A DNA stretch of 64,000 nucleotides from Salvia splendens (taxonomy: Eukaryota; Streptophyta; Magnoliopsida; Lamiales; Lamiaceae): the NCBI RefSeq assembly GCF_004379255.2, contig NC_056048.1, positions 12,919,197-12,983,196 of the forward strand, written 5' to 3'. Below the pieces are notes generated by a model. That model did not search any database, was not told the DNA's origin, and saw nothing but the letters and a program-made list of their open reading frames with translations. Below, piece after piece: positions 11,727 through 21,401 of the stretch. A program made the position numbers and the translations under genes. Each line of letters starts with the position of its first letter. Within the stretch, counting starts at the first letter, position 1.

Positions 11727-13733
11727 GAGCATCGTGTCCACGATAGAAATAGCTCAGCCAATAGTCCAGCCATAGCATACCACAAACTCCTCCTGCCATA
11801 TCAGCTGCACTAAAAACTCATCCCGCCACATCATGAGGACAAACAACTAGTCAAGCAATAGGTCAGTCATAGTCACAATAAACAAAATTATAAAAATAAA
11901 TAATTAACAATCACACAAAATACAGAATTAAATTTACGAGACAGATACGGGAAAACTCAATAATAATATTGAAATTTTTAAAAGTACATTAATTAAAAAA
12001 AAGTACATCAATTAAAAAAAAATTACATTAATCTAAAAAAAAACTCCTCCGCAACACCCCGCCTCCGCCTCCGTCCTCGCCGTCGTCGCCGTTGTTGTCG
12101 CAGCTATCTGAGCCCGGTACTACAACATGTACCCTCGGCTGCAAATCTGCGGCATCTGAGCCCGCGTCTAAGCCCCCACCTGTGCCGCGACGGGATTCAA
12201 ATTGGCCCGCATACTCACGAGCATTGCGTGAAGAAAACTCTTCTCCTCGGGGTCAGTTGCCGCCCTCCATTCAGCTAAGATATTGTACATCTGAGCTCGC
12301 GTTTGTTGACGCGCGAAGAAGAGGAGCTCGGCTGTCGACCCGCCAACAGGGGGATGCCGACTGGACCTCCTGGGAGACCTGGCGAGCCCGTTGCGCCCAC
12401 CTTTGACCAACCGGGCGAGTGCGGCGAGCAAACGCGGGAGGGGACAGGAACTCCTGTACATCCTCGGGGAAGTCGTGGGAACCGCCGCTGTAATCACCAG
12501 TATAGTTCAGGCGCTGCATCTTCGGCCAGCCAGCATCGACACCTGCCCGAAACTTCTGGGAGTCCATCAACACCTCATAGCAGTTCCAATAGGTGAACTC
12601 CTTATAAAGCCCGGGCACGGGGAAGGCTTTCTCCGCTCTCCTCCTGCAGTCATCCTCAGTTTGGCCACTGGTCTGCATGCAGAGGGCGTTGGTGTAAAAG
12701 CCCGAAAATTGGGAGACCCGAGCCCTGATTCGGTCCCACCCCTTCCGGCACTCCTCCCCGCTGCGTGGCCTCCCCTCCGGGCAAAATGTCTTGTAGGCTG
12801 CTGCTATTTTATCCCACAAGTTGACGATCCTCTGATTGTTCGAGGCGAGGGGATCATCGCAAACACTCACCCACGCCTTGGACAGCGCGACGTTCTCCGC
12901 GTCCGTCCACTTCCTCCGTGTCGGGCTGTCGTCATCAGCCGGCTGCGACGACTCGTCGACCACCCTCTTGCCCTTCCCCTTCTTCTTCTTTGGCGCGCCC
13001 CGATCCCGCCCTACTCTCCCCGTTTGAAAGGGGGGTGTCCGCATCCCCGAGATCTATCCCCAACTCCTCTAAGGAGAATGTATCACACCCAGTGAACTGC
13101 GTCTCCGATGGAGTCGATGTATGCGAAGAAGCAGTCACAAAATCAAAACTGGGCCATAGATGTTGCCCCCCCCGGCGTCCCCTGCATCCCCGCCCACCCC
13201 GGCATCATCTGCATCCCGGGTTGCATCGCCGGCCCCCCGGCATCCCCTACCATCCCGGCATACCACCCTAGGATGCCATCCCGGGCATCATTTGCTGCCA
13301 AGTGTACATGTTGTAGTACCAGGCCATTGGACCCCATCCACCTCCCACGGGTTCCGTGGGAGTTTGAGACCCACTCGTCCCTAGAATAGGCTCGTTTTTG
13401 TGCTCCATTTCGCGTTGTTGCTCTTGTACAGAAATTAAGATAGAGAGAATACTCGTTAAAACAAGTGGTGCAAATGAAAATGACATGCAAATCGCGTATA
13501 TATAGTGTTTCGAAAATTAAATAAAAAAAATCCGCTGGCCGATCGCTCGCTGATCGGGAGCCTGCAATGGCAGCCAGTCGATCGGCGAGCGCATCGTCCA
13601 GCGCTTGGCAATCGGCGTACGCTCGCCATTTTTCTCGCCGATTTGGCTCTCGCCTGCTGCAATGGTTCGGCGAGCGGACCGGCGAGCGCCAGAGATCGGC
13701 TAGCCGGTCCGCTCGCCGCCATTGTGGATGCTC
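11727..13733 (-). mobile_element. PIF/Harbinger element carrying ORF1 only
   Basis: The ends are inverted: GAGCATC at 11727 and GATGCTC at 13727-13733, with TTA on both sides (11724-11726 and 13734-13736), the PIF/Harbinger target site. The right end reads CCATTGTGGATGCTC, close to the right end of the transposase-bearing element at 23353. Subterminal sequence has tandem-like 'ggcgagcg' words (13630-13720). The only recognisable coding region is the Myb/SANT ORF1 on the minus strand; no DDE transposase is present, so this copy needs a transposase in trans. Confidence 0.8.
12168..13408 (-). pseudogene. PIF/Harbinger ORF1, Myb/SANT-like protein, frameshifted
   Basis: PIF/Harbinger elements encode, beside the transposase, a Myb/SANT-like protein thought to bind element ends. 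The likely start is at 13408 (MEHKNEPILGTSGSQ), with a Gly/Met-rich N-terminus, then an acidic middle (about 13130-13050), then a basic stretch KKKKGKGKRVVDES and the SANT/trihelix-like domain RRKWTDAENVALSKAWVSV...CRKGWDRIR (about 12930-12690). A NAM-associated-type C-terminus follows (LFFARQQTRAQMYNILAEWR, to 12168). The pieces lie in different frames, with changes near 13270, 13140, 13040 and 12400, so the gene is decayed. The strong Trp pattern of the SANT region makes the family call solid. Confidence 0.75.
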
Positions 13734-13736
13734 TTA

Positions 13737-14290
13737 TGCGAAAGAGGACGTGGAAGAGCAACACTCACTATCGCTCAAAACTTGTCCCTCAGCATATCAA
13801 ATCTCTAGATAAGTATATATTAAACAAAATAAAAATAGGAGATTAGATATTTTATTTTTGGCTAAAAATAAAAATTAATTACTTCTAATGGGACTACCAG
13901 AAAAGGAAAATCAATCTTGTAATGGAAGAGCTGGACAGATGGAAGTCTTCAAATCGTTGATTAAAGTGTTCTGGATATCTTCCTCTTGCTTTAAAACGAA
14001 TTTTGGGTGTTGTGGACGTGAATGAGTGTGTTTGGAGTTGTGTTTGGTCCACTTTTATAGGCGTGAGTTCGAATCCTACTCGGACTCGTCTTTGTTAGTC
14101 GTTGAGACTGTTCTGGTATAAGTCGACGACTTGTAAGTCAGCAAGTCGCTGAAATGTTTATGGAAATCGGTGGTTCTCGGCAAGTCGCCGAGATTTGATC
14201 TATTTTGTTATGTCAATATTTATTTAGATCCATGCAGATTTATAAAGACATGTTAGATTTTATAAGGATCGAAAAATCATTCAACAAAAA
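13737..14290. other. Intergenic sequence
   Basis: No supported gene. A B-box-like GAGTTCGAATCC occurs near 14066 without a matching A box or A tail; I do not call a SINE or tRNA. A series of 'aagtcg' words at 14120-14195 is a short degenerate repeat. Confidence 0.4.
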
Positions 14291-14293
14291 AAT

Positions 14294-14400
14294 ATACTCC
14301 TTTCGTTTCATAGAAATATGAAACGATACGGGTTTTGAGTATAAAATTGGTAAAGTAAGAGAGAGATAAACACATAGTGTTAGTAAAAAATGAGTCCAAC
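14294..14400. mobile_element. Left half of a Stowaway-like MITE, split by solo LTR D2
   Basis: It begins TACTCCTTTCGTTTCATAGA, a decayed MITE end, and continues with the AAAGTAAGAGAGAGATAAA...TAGTAAAAAATGAGTCCAAC body common in plant Stowaway elements. The body resumes at 15944 with CCAACCTAGAACAGGAAGAAG, so D2 sits inside it. Confidence 0.6.
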
Positions 14401-15943
14401 TAAAAAACTTGTTCTTTTAACGCTCTTCACTCTCATCATCTTCGTTTATCGTTGTGGCTTGCTCAGGTTGGATTGTCAAACTGATCCGGTTGGCCAATTG
14501 TACGCCTTCCACTCGTGAACACAGTTGAGCGGATCTAGATGAGATTCAGATTGATCAGTTCAATTTAGTCGTACTTAAGTGAGGTGAATGGAAGAGCTAA
14601 AAAGTGTGTTTTCAAAACCTTAACCCACAATACTATTAACTTGTATAGGGAGGTAAGGATCGATCCCACAGAGATGATGTGTTTGACATTAATTGTTGGA
14701 CACGAAATGGGAATGGCTGCGGCCACGCTTTCTAGGGGTGGGTTAAGTTAACTACTTGACTTGAGAAATTAAACAAGCTAAGGTTCTAAACTGATCAACT
14801 TACTTAAATGAAACTCAACTAACATGATCAACTCAACTAAACTTTCTCAAAATGGGCAAATGGAATAAAACGGGGACTGTCAGTCCCCTGCAAAGTGTAC
14901 GATGAAGTAAAAACTTTTAACAACTTCATCTTCTTCACTAAATCAACATGAAAAATAGAGTAAAAACAGTTATGAACGGTTATGAATAACGAAACATTAT
15001 AACAACTTGTGAACTTAAATCTATTCCTAAAATCTAATCTACGACTACGTAAACAAGAAACTAACCCATGATCATTCAGAAATAAAACATCAACTACTAG
15101 ATCTAAACATCCTAAAGTAACTTATCCATGATTTCCTTCACAACTAGACAAAAACACAACTCGAAAATTCAGATTTGACCAAATCAACGCGAAACAAAAC
15201 ATTTTGAGTTAAGACATGCGACATAAAACGGAAATAAAAGCAGATCAGAAATATCATGCATGAAAACAGAACATATCAACTGGAAACGAAACCATAACTC
15301 TAAATTCACTAAATCAAAAACATCAACAGTCAATAACATCAAAAGTAAACTGAAAACAAACAAACGAAAACAAGAAATTATTTCATCGCTCCTACTCGAA
15401 GCGGAATAGTGGAACCGAACGCAAAAAATTCAGAAAACCAACACCAACCCATGACTAAACTAAACTAAAACAAGACCAAGTGTGTGTGCAACGGAAATCA
15501 GGAAGATGAAGTAAAATGAGCTTCGATTTCAACCCTAGAAGAGAGCTAAATTCCTAAAGATATTCTAAGAATGTATGTGAGACCCCCAGACCGTGAGAGA
15601 TTTTTTTTTTTCGTTTTGGGCTTCCTTTATATAGACAGACGTAGAGCTCTGATCCCTAGGGTACCATCCTCTCCGAAATGTCATTCATGTCCTTCACTTT
15701 GTGGTGTGGTCTTTTAGCTCTATCTTCCATGCAGAAACTCCTGCTTGTTCCATATAATTCTGACTTGATCAACTCAGCGCTGCAGTTTTTGGCTCCATTC
15801 CTTGATCCGTTCATCCGCCCAATTGATCCGTTCATTTACTGAATATGACGGATTTTTATACATACCTAACTCAAAATTGGATGTTTGTTACAGAATTTGA
15901 TGTAGTTTTATGTTATAATACATGCGTGAAACGAGCCTCATCA
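14401..15943 (-). repeat. Solo LTR D2 (Athila D family), minus orientation
   Basis: On the minus strand it starts TGATGAGGCTCGTTTCACGC at 15943 and follows the D-family LTR order. CCAAC flanks both ends (14396-14400 and 15944-15948), the 5-bp target duplication of an LTR insertion. There is no internal element sequence, so it is a solo LTR left by LTR-LTR recombination. The far end reads TAAAAA on the plus strand; one G-to-A change would explain loss of the expected TG. Confidence 0.8.
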
Positions 15944-16010
15944 CCAACCTAGAACAGGAAGAAGTTTCCTAAAAATGAAAAAAAAATATATTTTTAGAAA
16001 ATGAATCAAA
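15944..16010. mobile_element. Right half of the split Stowaway-like MITE
   Basis: CCAACCTAGAACAGGAAGAA and then GTTTCCTAAAAATGAAAA continue the MITE body interrupted at 14400. The right inverted end is too decayed to place exactly; the boundary is approximate. Confidence 0.5.
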
Positions 16011-16260
16011 ATGGAAAGTAAAATATAAAAATTAAAAATTTCATTAACCATTTTTAAAGTTAAAAAATGCATTCTGGTTATAAAGGAGGCTTGGAGCTCA
16101 TAACTTAATTACACGAGTAGCAATTACAAAGTCCGCAGAGACGGTGTAGTTGATTCTGGATGGGAGAGTTGCAAGAAAGGACGACTAAGCAATTACAAAA
16201 CCATTTAGCGACCGAATTGTAGGATACCATTTGCGGACCATAATAACCTTTCCTCTTTTC

Positions 16261-16268
16261 TATAAGAT
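16261..16268 (+). promoter_or_regulatory. Probable TATA box of the CYP81 gene
   Basis: TATAAGAT lies 53 bp upstream of the ATG at 16314, the usual distance for a short plant 5' leader. The region between solo LTR D2 (ends 15943) and this box is only about 320 bp, so the gene's proximal promoter abuts the LTR and MITE remnants. Confidence 0.5.
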
Positions 16269-16313
16269 AGGACAAAGGCAACTAACAACAGAAGTAGCAA
16301 AAAACAGGGCATC

Positions 16314-19131
16314 ATGGAAGTTTCTCCTCTCTACACTTGTCTCGCTCTGTTTCTCGTCATCCTAACTTTCAAACACTTCACAACCAAAAACCACCGCCGT
16401 CTACCTCCGACACCATCTCCGGCACTGCCCTTCATCGGCCACCTTCACCTCCTGACCCCGCCGCTCCACCGCACCTTCCACTGCTTCTCCCTCACACACG
16501 GCCCCATCTTCTCCCTCAAGCTCGGCGTCCGCCGCGTCGTGGTCGTGTCATCGCCCGATCTCGTCGACGAATGCTTCACCCAAAACGACGTCGTTTTCTC
16601 CAACCGGCCGCGCGTGCTGGTGGACAAGTACATCGGCTACAACCACACCACCATCGCCGGCGCTCCCTACGGCCCCCACTGGCGCGGCCTCCGCCGCCTC
16701 GGGGCTGCTGAGGCGCTCTCCCCAGCCCGCCTCAACGCGCTCTCTGAGGCCAGGCAGGACGAGACGCGCCGCGCGCTCTCGAGGCTGGCGGCGGCCGCGA
16801 CAGCAGGTGGACACGGATTCTCGGCGGTGGAATTGAGGCCGAGGATCTTCGACGTCATCTTCAGCATAATCATGAGGACGCTCGCCGGAGAGAAATATTC
16901 TTCCTCCGGCGCCGGCAACGGGGAATTCGGCGGAGAAATACAGGAGATGGTGAGTGAGGTTTTCGAGTCGGCGCAGTCGTCGAATCCGGAGGATTTTGTG
17001 CCGATTTTGAAGTGGATTGATTACAGAGGATTGAAGAGGAAGCTGAGTGATTTGGGGAAAAGGCTCGACGATTTTTATGAGGAGCTGCTGGCGGAGGAAC
17101 GCCGGGAGAGGAGGTGCGACACCGTTATAGGCCACCTGTTGGCAATGCAGGAATCGGATTCTCAATTCTACACGGATCAAACCATCAAAGGCTTTATTAC
17201 GGTGAGAATATGTGTTTTCATATATTTTTTATTGTTATTATTGTAGCTTTATAGTAATTTACAATACCCTAAGAAAAAAAAAATACTAACAACCGACTGC
17301 TAATGAATTACGCTAGATTTTGTAGGAACATGAATTTTATTTTAGGTAAATTGCAAAAATAAAATTTGTCATTTAACATTTTCTTAATTGTCCAATGGTA
17401 AAAAAGTTTAAACATGTTAGGTGTCTGAATTTATTAAGTAACACGTACATATGAGAACATTAAAGACGAGACTAAGTTTATTAGAAAGACGTACTATTTT
17501 AAGTAGTCGACCATTTTGTTCAGATAGTATTTTTTCATTTCTCACATACTCCCTCCGTCCCTTAAAGTTTATCACACTTTTTTCTGTACTCGTTTTGTAA
17601 AAATAATAATAATAAATAGTTAGAGTGAAGAGAGTGTAAAGTAAGAGATAGAATAATTTAGTACATAATTCTCCTATGTATAAGATTACGTGAGAAATAG
17701 GTTAAAATTATAATAAAATTAACCATTTTTAAAAATTATGGAATAGATTTGATCCAACTTTATGACTTTTTTTTAGGATTTGTACTTTATTATATCTATT
17801 CAAGAAGTACTGTAACTCTTTTAACATCTCAGCTCTTTCCGTGATATGATAGAAAGTTTTCTAAGGCACCTTTATCCATAACTTTCAGTTATCAAAATTG
17901 AGGGCATAGAGACTCTACTTAGAAGAGGTCTCGCATACAAGTCCGATCTAAATGTATAATGTAGTTGCATTTTATGTATATTATGAAGATATTATTATAG
18001 GGTCCCATTTTCTCTACCGCTAAAATAGAACTTGAGAATCGTATCAATTTACTGATTTATTAATATTAGTTACTGATTCAATATCAATTCACTGATCATG
18101 AATATTAGTAGAGTTTGTGGTATTAAAAAATTAGCAACTTACATGTTTTTTTATGCCAACTAATGCAACCATCAGCGAACTAATTGATTTCCAAATTTTA
18201 GTTTTAACGTAGTTTTAGATTCTCTTCAGGGGAAATTTACTCACTTTAAAAAAATAAGCCTAGGTAGTAAGAAACCAATAACTGAAGTATAAATAGAGTG
18301 TATATGCGTGTTTATCATAATTATTGTGCTGTTTAAATTGTTCACTCTTATAACTACAATGAATTAATACTGAAACTATCAAATGCCGACTTGTAAGTAC
18401 AATGATTTAATAGGTTATCTCGTGAATTACGAGCAAAAGCTAAGCTGGTCATTTTCATTTTATTTCCTTCCTACTAAAGCAATTTATATTAATGTGACTA
18501 GAATATGATAGTTGCGGGCACGGACACATCAGTTGTGACAATAGAATGGGCCATGTCCCTTTTGCTCAACCACCCCAATGTCCTCGAAATCGCTAGGCTC
18601 GAGCTTGATTCGAAAGTCGAACCCCATCGTCTAGTGGAGGAACGCGATTTACCTGATTTAAGTTATCTTCAGAACATTATTTCAGAGACGTTCCGTATGT
18701 TCCCTGCCGGCCCACTGGTGGTGCCACGTGAGTCATCTTCGGATTGTAGGGTCGGAGGTTATGACATTCCAAGTGGGTCGATCTTATTGGTCAATGCTTG
18801 GGCCATTCACAGAGATCCCGATGTGTGGGAAGAGCCAATGAGGTTTAAGCCCGAGAGATTCGAAGGAGGGAGAGAGGTGCCAACAGAGAATTTGTTGCCG
18901 TTTGGGATGGGGCGCAGGGCGTGCCCCGGGGCGGGTTTGGGGCGACGAATGGTCGGGTTGGCGTTGGCGTCGTTGCTTCAATGCTTTGATTGGGAGAGAA
19001 TGGGTCCGGACCAAGTTGATTTAGCCGAAGGAGTTGGGTTAACCATGCCCAAATTAAAGCCCTTGGAGGCTATGTGCAGACCAAGACAAATCATGCTCGA
19101 GGCTATTTCAACAAGGAATGTGATCGACTAA
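16314..19131 (+). CDS. Cytochrome P450, CYP81 family (two exons)
   Basis: A membrane-bound haem monooxygenase that hydroxylates or bridges small specialised metabolites at the endoplasmic reticulum. Exon 1 is 16314-17201 (296 codons), intron 17202-18501 (GT...AG, phase 0), exon 2 is 18502-19131; the joined product is 505 residues, normal for the family. Visible in order: N-terminal anchor (about 5-21), proline hinge PPTPSP (31-36), I-helix AGTDTS (301-306), ExxR as ETFR (358-361), PERF (413-416) and the haem loop [10 protein letters not shown] (430-439, ligand Cys 437). The C-terminal pattern [19 protein letters not shown] is that of CYP81. CYP81 members act on isoflavonoids, lignans, glucosinolates and other compounds, so the substrate is not predicted. 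No lesion is seen. An AATAAA at 19220-19225 could serve polyadenylation. Confidence 0.92.
17202..18501 (+). other. CYP81 intron with a MITE-end remnant
   Basis: The 1.3-kb AT-rich intron starts GTGAG and ends ACTAG. At 17549 it contains CTCCCTCCGTCCCTTAAAG, a Stowaway-like end, but I did not find the opposite arm, so this is a partial or decayed copy. Confidence 0.7.
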
Positions 19132-19219
19132 ATTGTTCGATTCTAACTAGTTTATATTAATTGAGTTGTGTGTGTCTTTATTTTAGACTCAAATCAGTTT
19201 TAGTGTGAAAGCCAATTTG

Positions 19220-19225
19220 AATAAA
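19220..19225 (+). terminator. Possible polyadenylation signal of the CYP81 gene
   Basis: AATAAA lies 89 bp after the stop codon, a plausible near-upstream element for plant 3' end formation. Confidence 0.45.
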
Positions 19226-19309
19226 TTGAAGACAATAACTTTTGTGGGTTTAATCCTTACGCTTATGTGTTATCAGGTAACTATAAATTAATTACTTTAG
19301 AAATAATTA

Positions 19310-19590
19310 CATAAATACTCATTCTGTTCATGATTAAATATCTCATATTTGGTCTGACACGAGTTTTAAGAAATTGTTTGACTTTATAAATTAAAGGGTT
19401 AGAAAAAGTTAGTGAATGTGAATGTTACTTTTATATATTGGTTATATAATAAAATGTGAGTGGAATGAGTTAGTGGAATGTATGGTTCACTTACTAAATA
19501 TAGTAAAAAGTAAAATGAGACATTTATTGACGGACGGACAAAAAAAGAAAAAATGTGACATTTATTGGCGGACAGAGAAATAAGACTATG
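19310..19590. repeat. Decayed MITE-like sequence
   Basis: A left segment 'tactcattctgttcatgatt' and a right segment with GACATTTATTGACGGACGGAC, repeated once as GACATTTATTGGCGGACAG, resemble degenerate inverted arms of the 'ctccctccgtcc' MITE class around a typical 'agtggaatgagttagtggaatg' body. The boundaries are approximate. Confidence 0.45.
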
Positions 19591-19779
19591 TTACTTTACT
19601 TAACAGTAATTACAGAGTGGTTTTCAACACTGTACTCGCACACACAACAGACAATTTCAAACTCTAATTAAAGTAATTATTAAAGTTTTGATACTAAATT
19701 ATAATGAAATTATTAGTAAAGGATGTTTTAAAATTGAGAGATTCTTAAAAAATGATCTTAAGTTTTGTTTTTAACTTAA

Positions 19780-19977
19780 ATTTTCACTTATAAATTCACA
19801 ACTTTAGCTGGCGATCAAGAATTAGATATTGGAGAACCGAAACAAATCGTTGTATTCCCATATAAACTGTACAAAGAATTAGGTGAAATGCATTTTGTTG
19901 CCACACAAGATCCTCATCCTTCCACCCCGTTTGCTAAAATTCAGGGCAGTGATGCTCAACTCAAGGTGATATGAAGT
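19780..19977 (+). pseudogene. Unrecognised open segment, possible exon fragment
   Basis: An open frame of about 65 codons without an obvious start runs into TGA at about 19975. Its composition is protein-like (KQIVVFPYKLYKELGE, then HFVATQDPHPSTPFAK) and differs from the surrounding AT-rich DNA. I do not recognise the family. It lies just before a microsatellite and LTR D3, so it may be a truncated exon or a captured fragment. It could also be chance. Confidence 0.25.
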
Positions 19978-20003
19978 GAACGGCGGGTGATAAAGAGAAC
20001 AAG

Positions 20004-20067
20004 AAAAAAAATAAAAATAAAAATAAAAATAAAAATAAAAATAAAAATAAAAATAAAAATAAAAATA
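20004..20067 (+). repeat. (AAAAAT)n hexanucleotide microsatellite
   Basis: About ten uninterrupted copies of a TAAAAA/AAAAAT unit precede the D3 LTR. Confidence 0.9.
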
Positions 20068-20140
20068 ATATTGGAATTAGAACCTTTTGAACTCTAAATA
20101 AGGAAAATAAACCAACTTAAAACTAAACAAAGAAGCAAAT

Positions 20141-21401
20141 TGATGAGGCTCGTTTCATGCATGTGTTCTATATAGTAAAACTACATCAAATTTTGTAAAT
20201 TAACAGCCAATTTTGAGCCAGGTGTCTGTGAAAACCGACATATTCAGAAAAGGAACAAATCAGTTAGGCAGACGAACGGATCATGGAAAGAAGTCAAGAA
20301 ACTGCAGCATTGAGTTGATCAAGTCAAGAATCGAATGGAGCTAGCAGAAGTCCTCCGCATAGGAGATAGAGCTGAAGACCCCACCACAAAATGTGAAGGA
20401 CATGAAGACATATCGGAGAGGATGGTACCCTAGGGATCAAAGCCCTACGCCTCTCTATATAAAAGAAAGCCTAACACAAGAAAAAAAAAGTCCCAGCCAG
20501 TGGTGAAAGGGGTGTCTCATAGGATTTCTTAGAATATCTTTAGGAATTCAGCTCTCTTCTAGGGCTGATATTAGAGCTCTTTTACTTCATCTTCTTGATT
20601 CCCATTGCGCACACACACTTGGTCTCGTTTAGTTTAGTTTAAGTGGTAGTTTGGTGGTAGTTTTTTGTACTTTAACTTTCTGTTCTGCTATTCCATTTCG
20701 AGAATAAGTGATGAAACAATTTCCTGTTTTCGTTGTTTGTTTTCAGTTTACTTTTGATGCTATCGACTCTTTGATGTTTTGATTCAGTAAGTTTGAGGTT
20801 ATGATTTCGTTTCCAGCTGATGTGTTCTTTTTTCGTGCATGGCGCCTCTGATCTATTTTGATTTCCGTTTTATGATGAACATCTTAGCTCAAGTGTCTTG
20901 TTCCGTGTCGATTTGGTCAGATTTGAGTTTTCCATTCACGTTTCAGTTTAGACCTAGTAGCTAATGTTTTAGTTCTGCATGAGCATGGGTTAGTTTCTAG
21001 TTTACGTAGTCGTAGCTTAGATCTTAGGAGTAGATTTAATTTTATGAGTTGTATGATGTTTCGTCTTTCGTAGCTTTTTAGATCTGCTTTTTACTCTGTT
21101 TTTCATGTTGATTTAGTGAAGAAGATGAAGTTGTCAAAATTTTTTACTTTATCGTGCACTTTGCAGGGGACTGACAGTCCCCCGTTTATGTTGTTTGTCT
21201 ATTTATGGAAAGCTTAGTTGAGTTGATCAAGTAGATTTAGTGAAGCTTAGCAAGTAGATCAGTTTAGAACCCTAGTTAAATTTATTTTCTCAAGTCAAGT
21301 AGTTAACTTAACCTACCCCTAGAAAGCGTGGCCTCAGCCATTCCCAAGTTGTGTCAAGCAAACAAATGTCAAACGCCTCATCTCTGTGGGATCGATCCTT
21401 A
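20141..21401 (+). repeat. LTR D3 (Athila D family), first part
   Basis: Begins TGATGAGGCTCGTTTCATGC and follows the D2 LTR in reverse complement: CTACATCAAATT, GGTACCCTAGGGATCA, a TATATAAAAG box (20456-20465), and up to GGGATCGATCC. It is split at TTA (21399-21401) by a PIF/Harbinger element. D2 shows the empty site (GATCCTTACCTCCC on the minus strand). The LTR continues at 23357 and, beyond element A, at 58032. Confidence 0.85.

Noticed and set aside
12391..13095. 234-codon open frame on the plus strand
   Set aside because: It mirrors the GC-rich SANT ORF1 on the other strand.
14066..14077. tRNA or SINE from a B-box-like GTTCGAATCC
   Set aside because: No A box at the right distance, no cloverleaf, no A-tail or flanking duplication.
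16548..17180. 210-codon minus-strand frame in P450 exon 1
   Set aside because: Shadow of a GC-rich coding exon; the P450 motifs are all on the plus strand.
14401..21401. P450 captured inside an LTR element between D2 and D3
   Set aside because: The two LTRs are inverted, D2 has its own target duplication, and no primer site or polypurine tract lies beside the gene.
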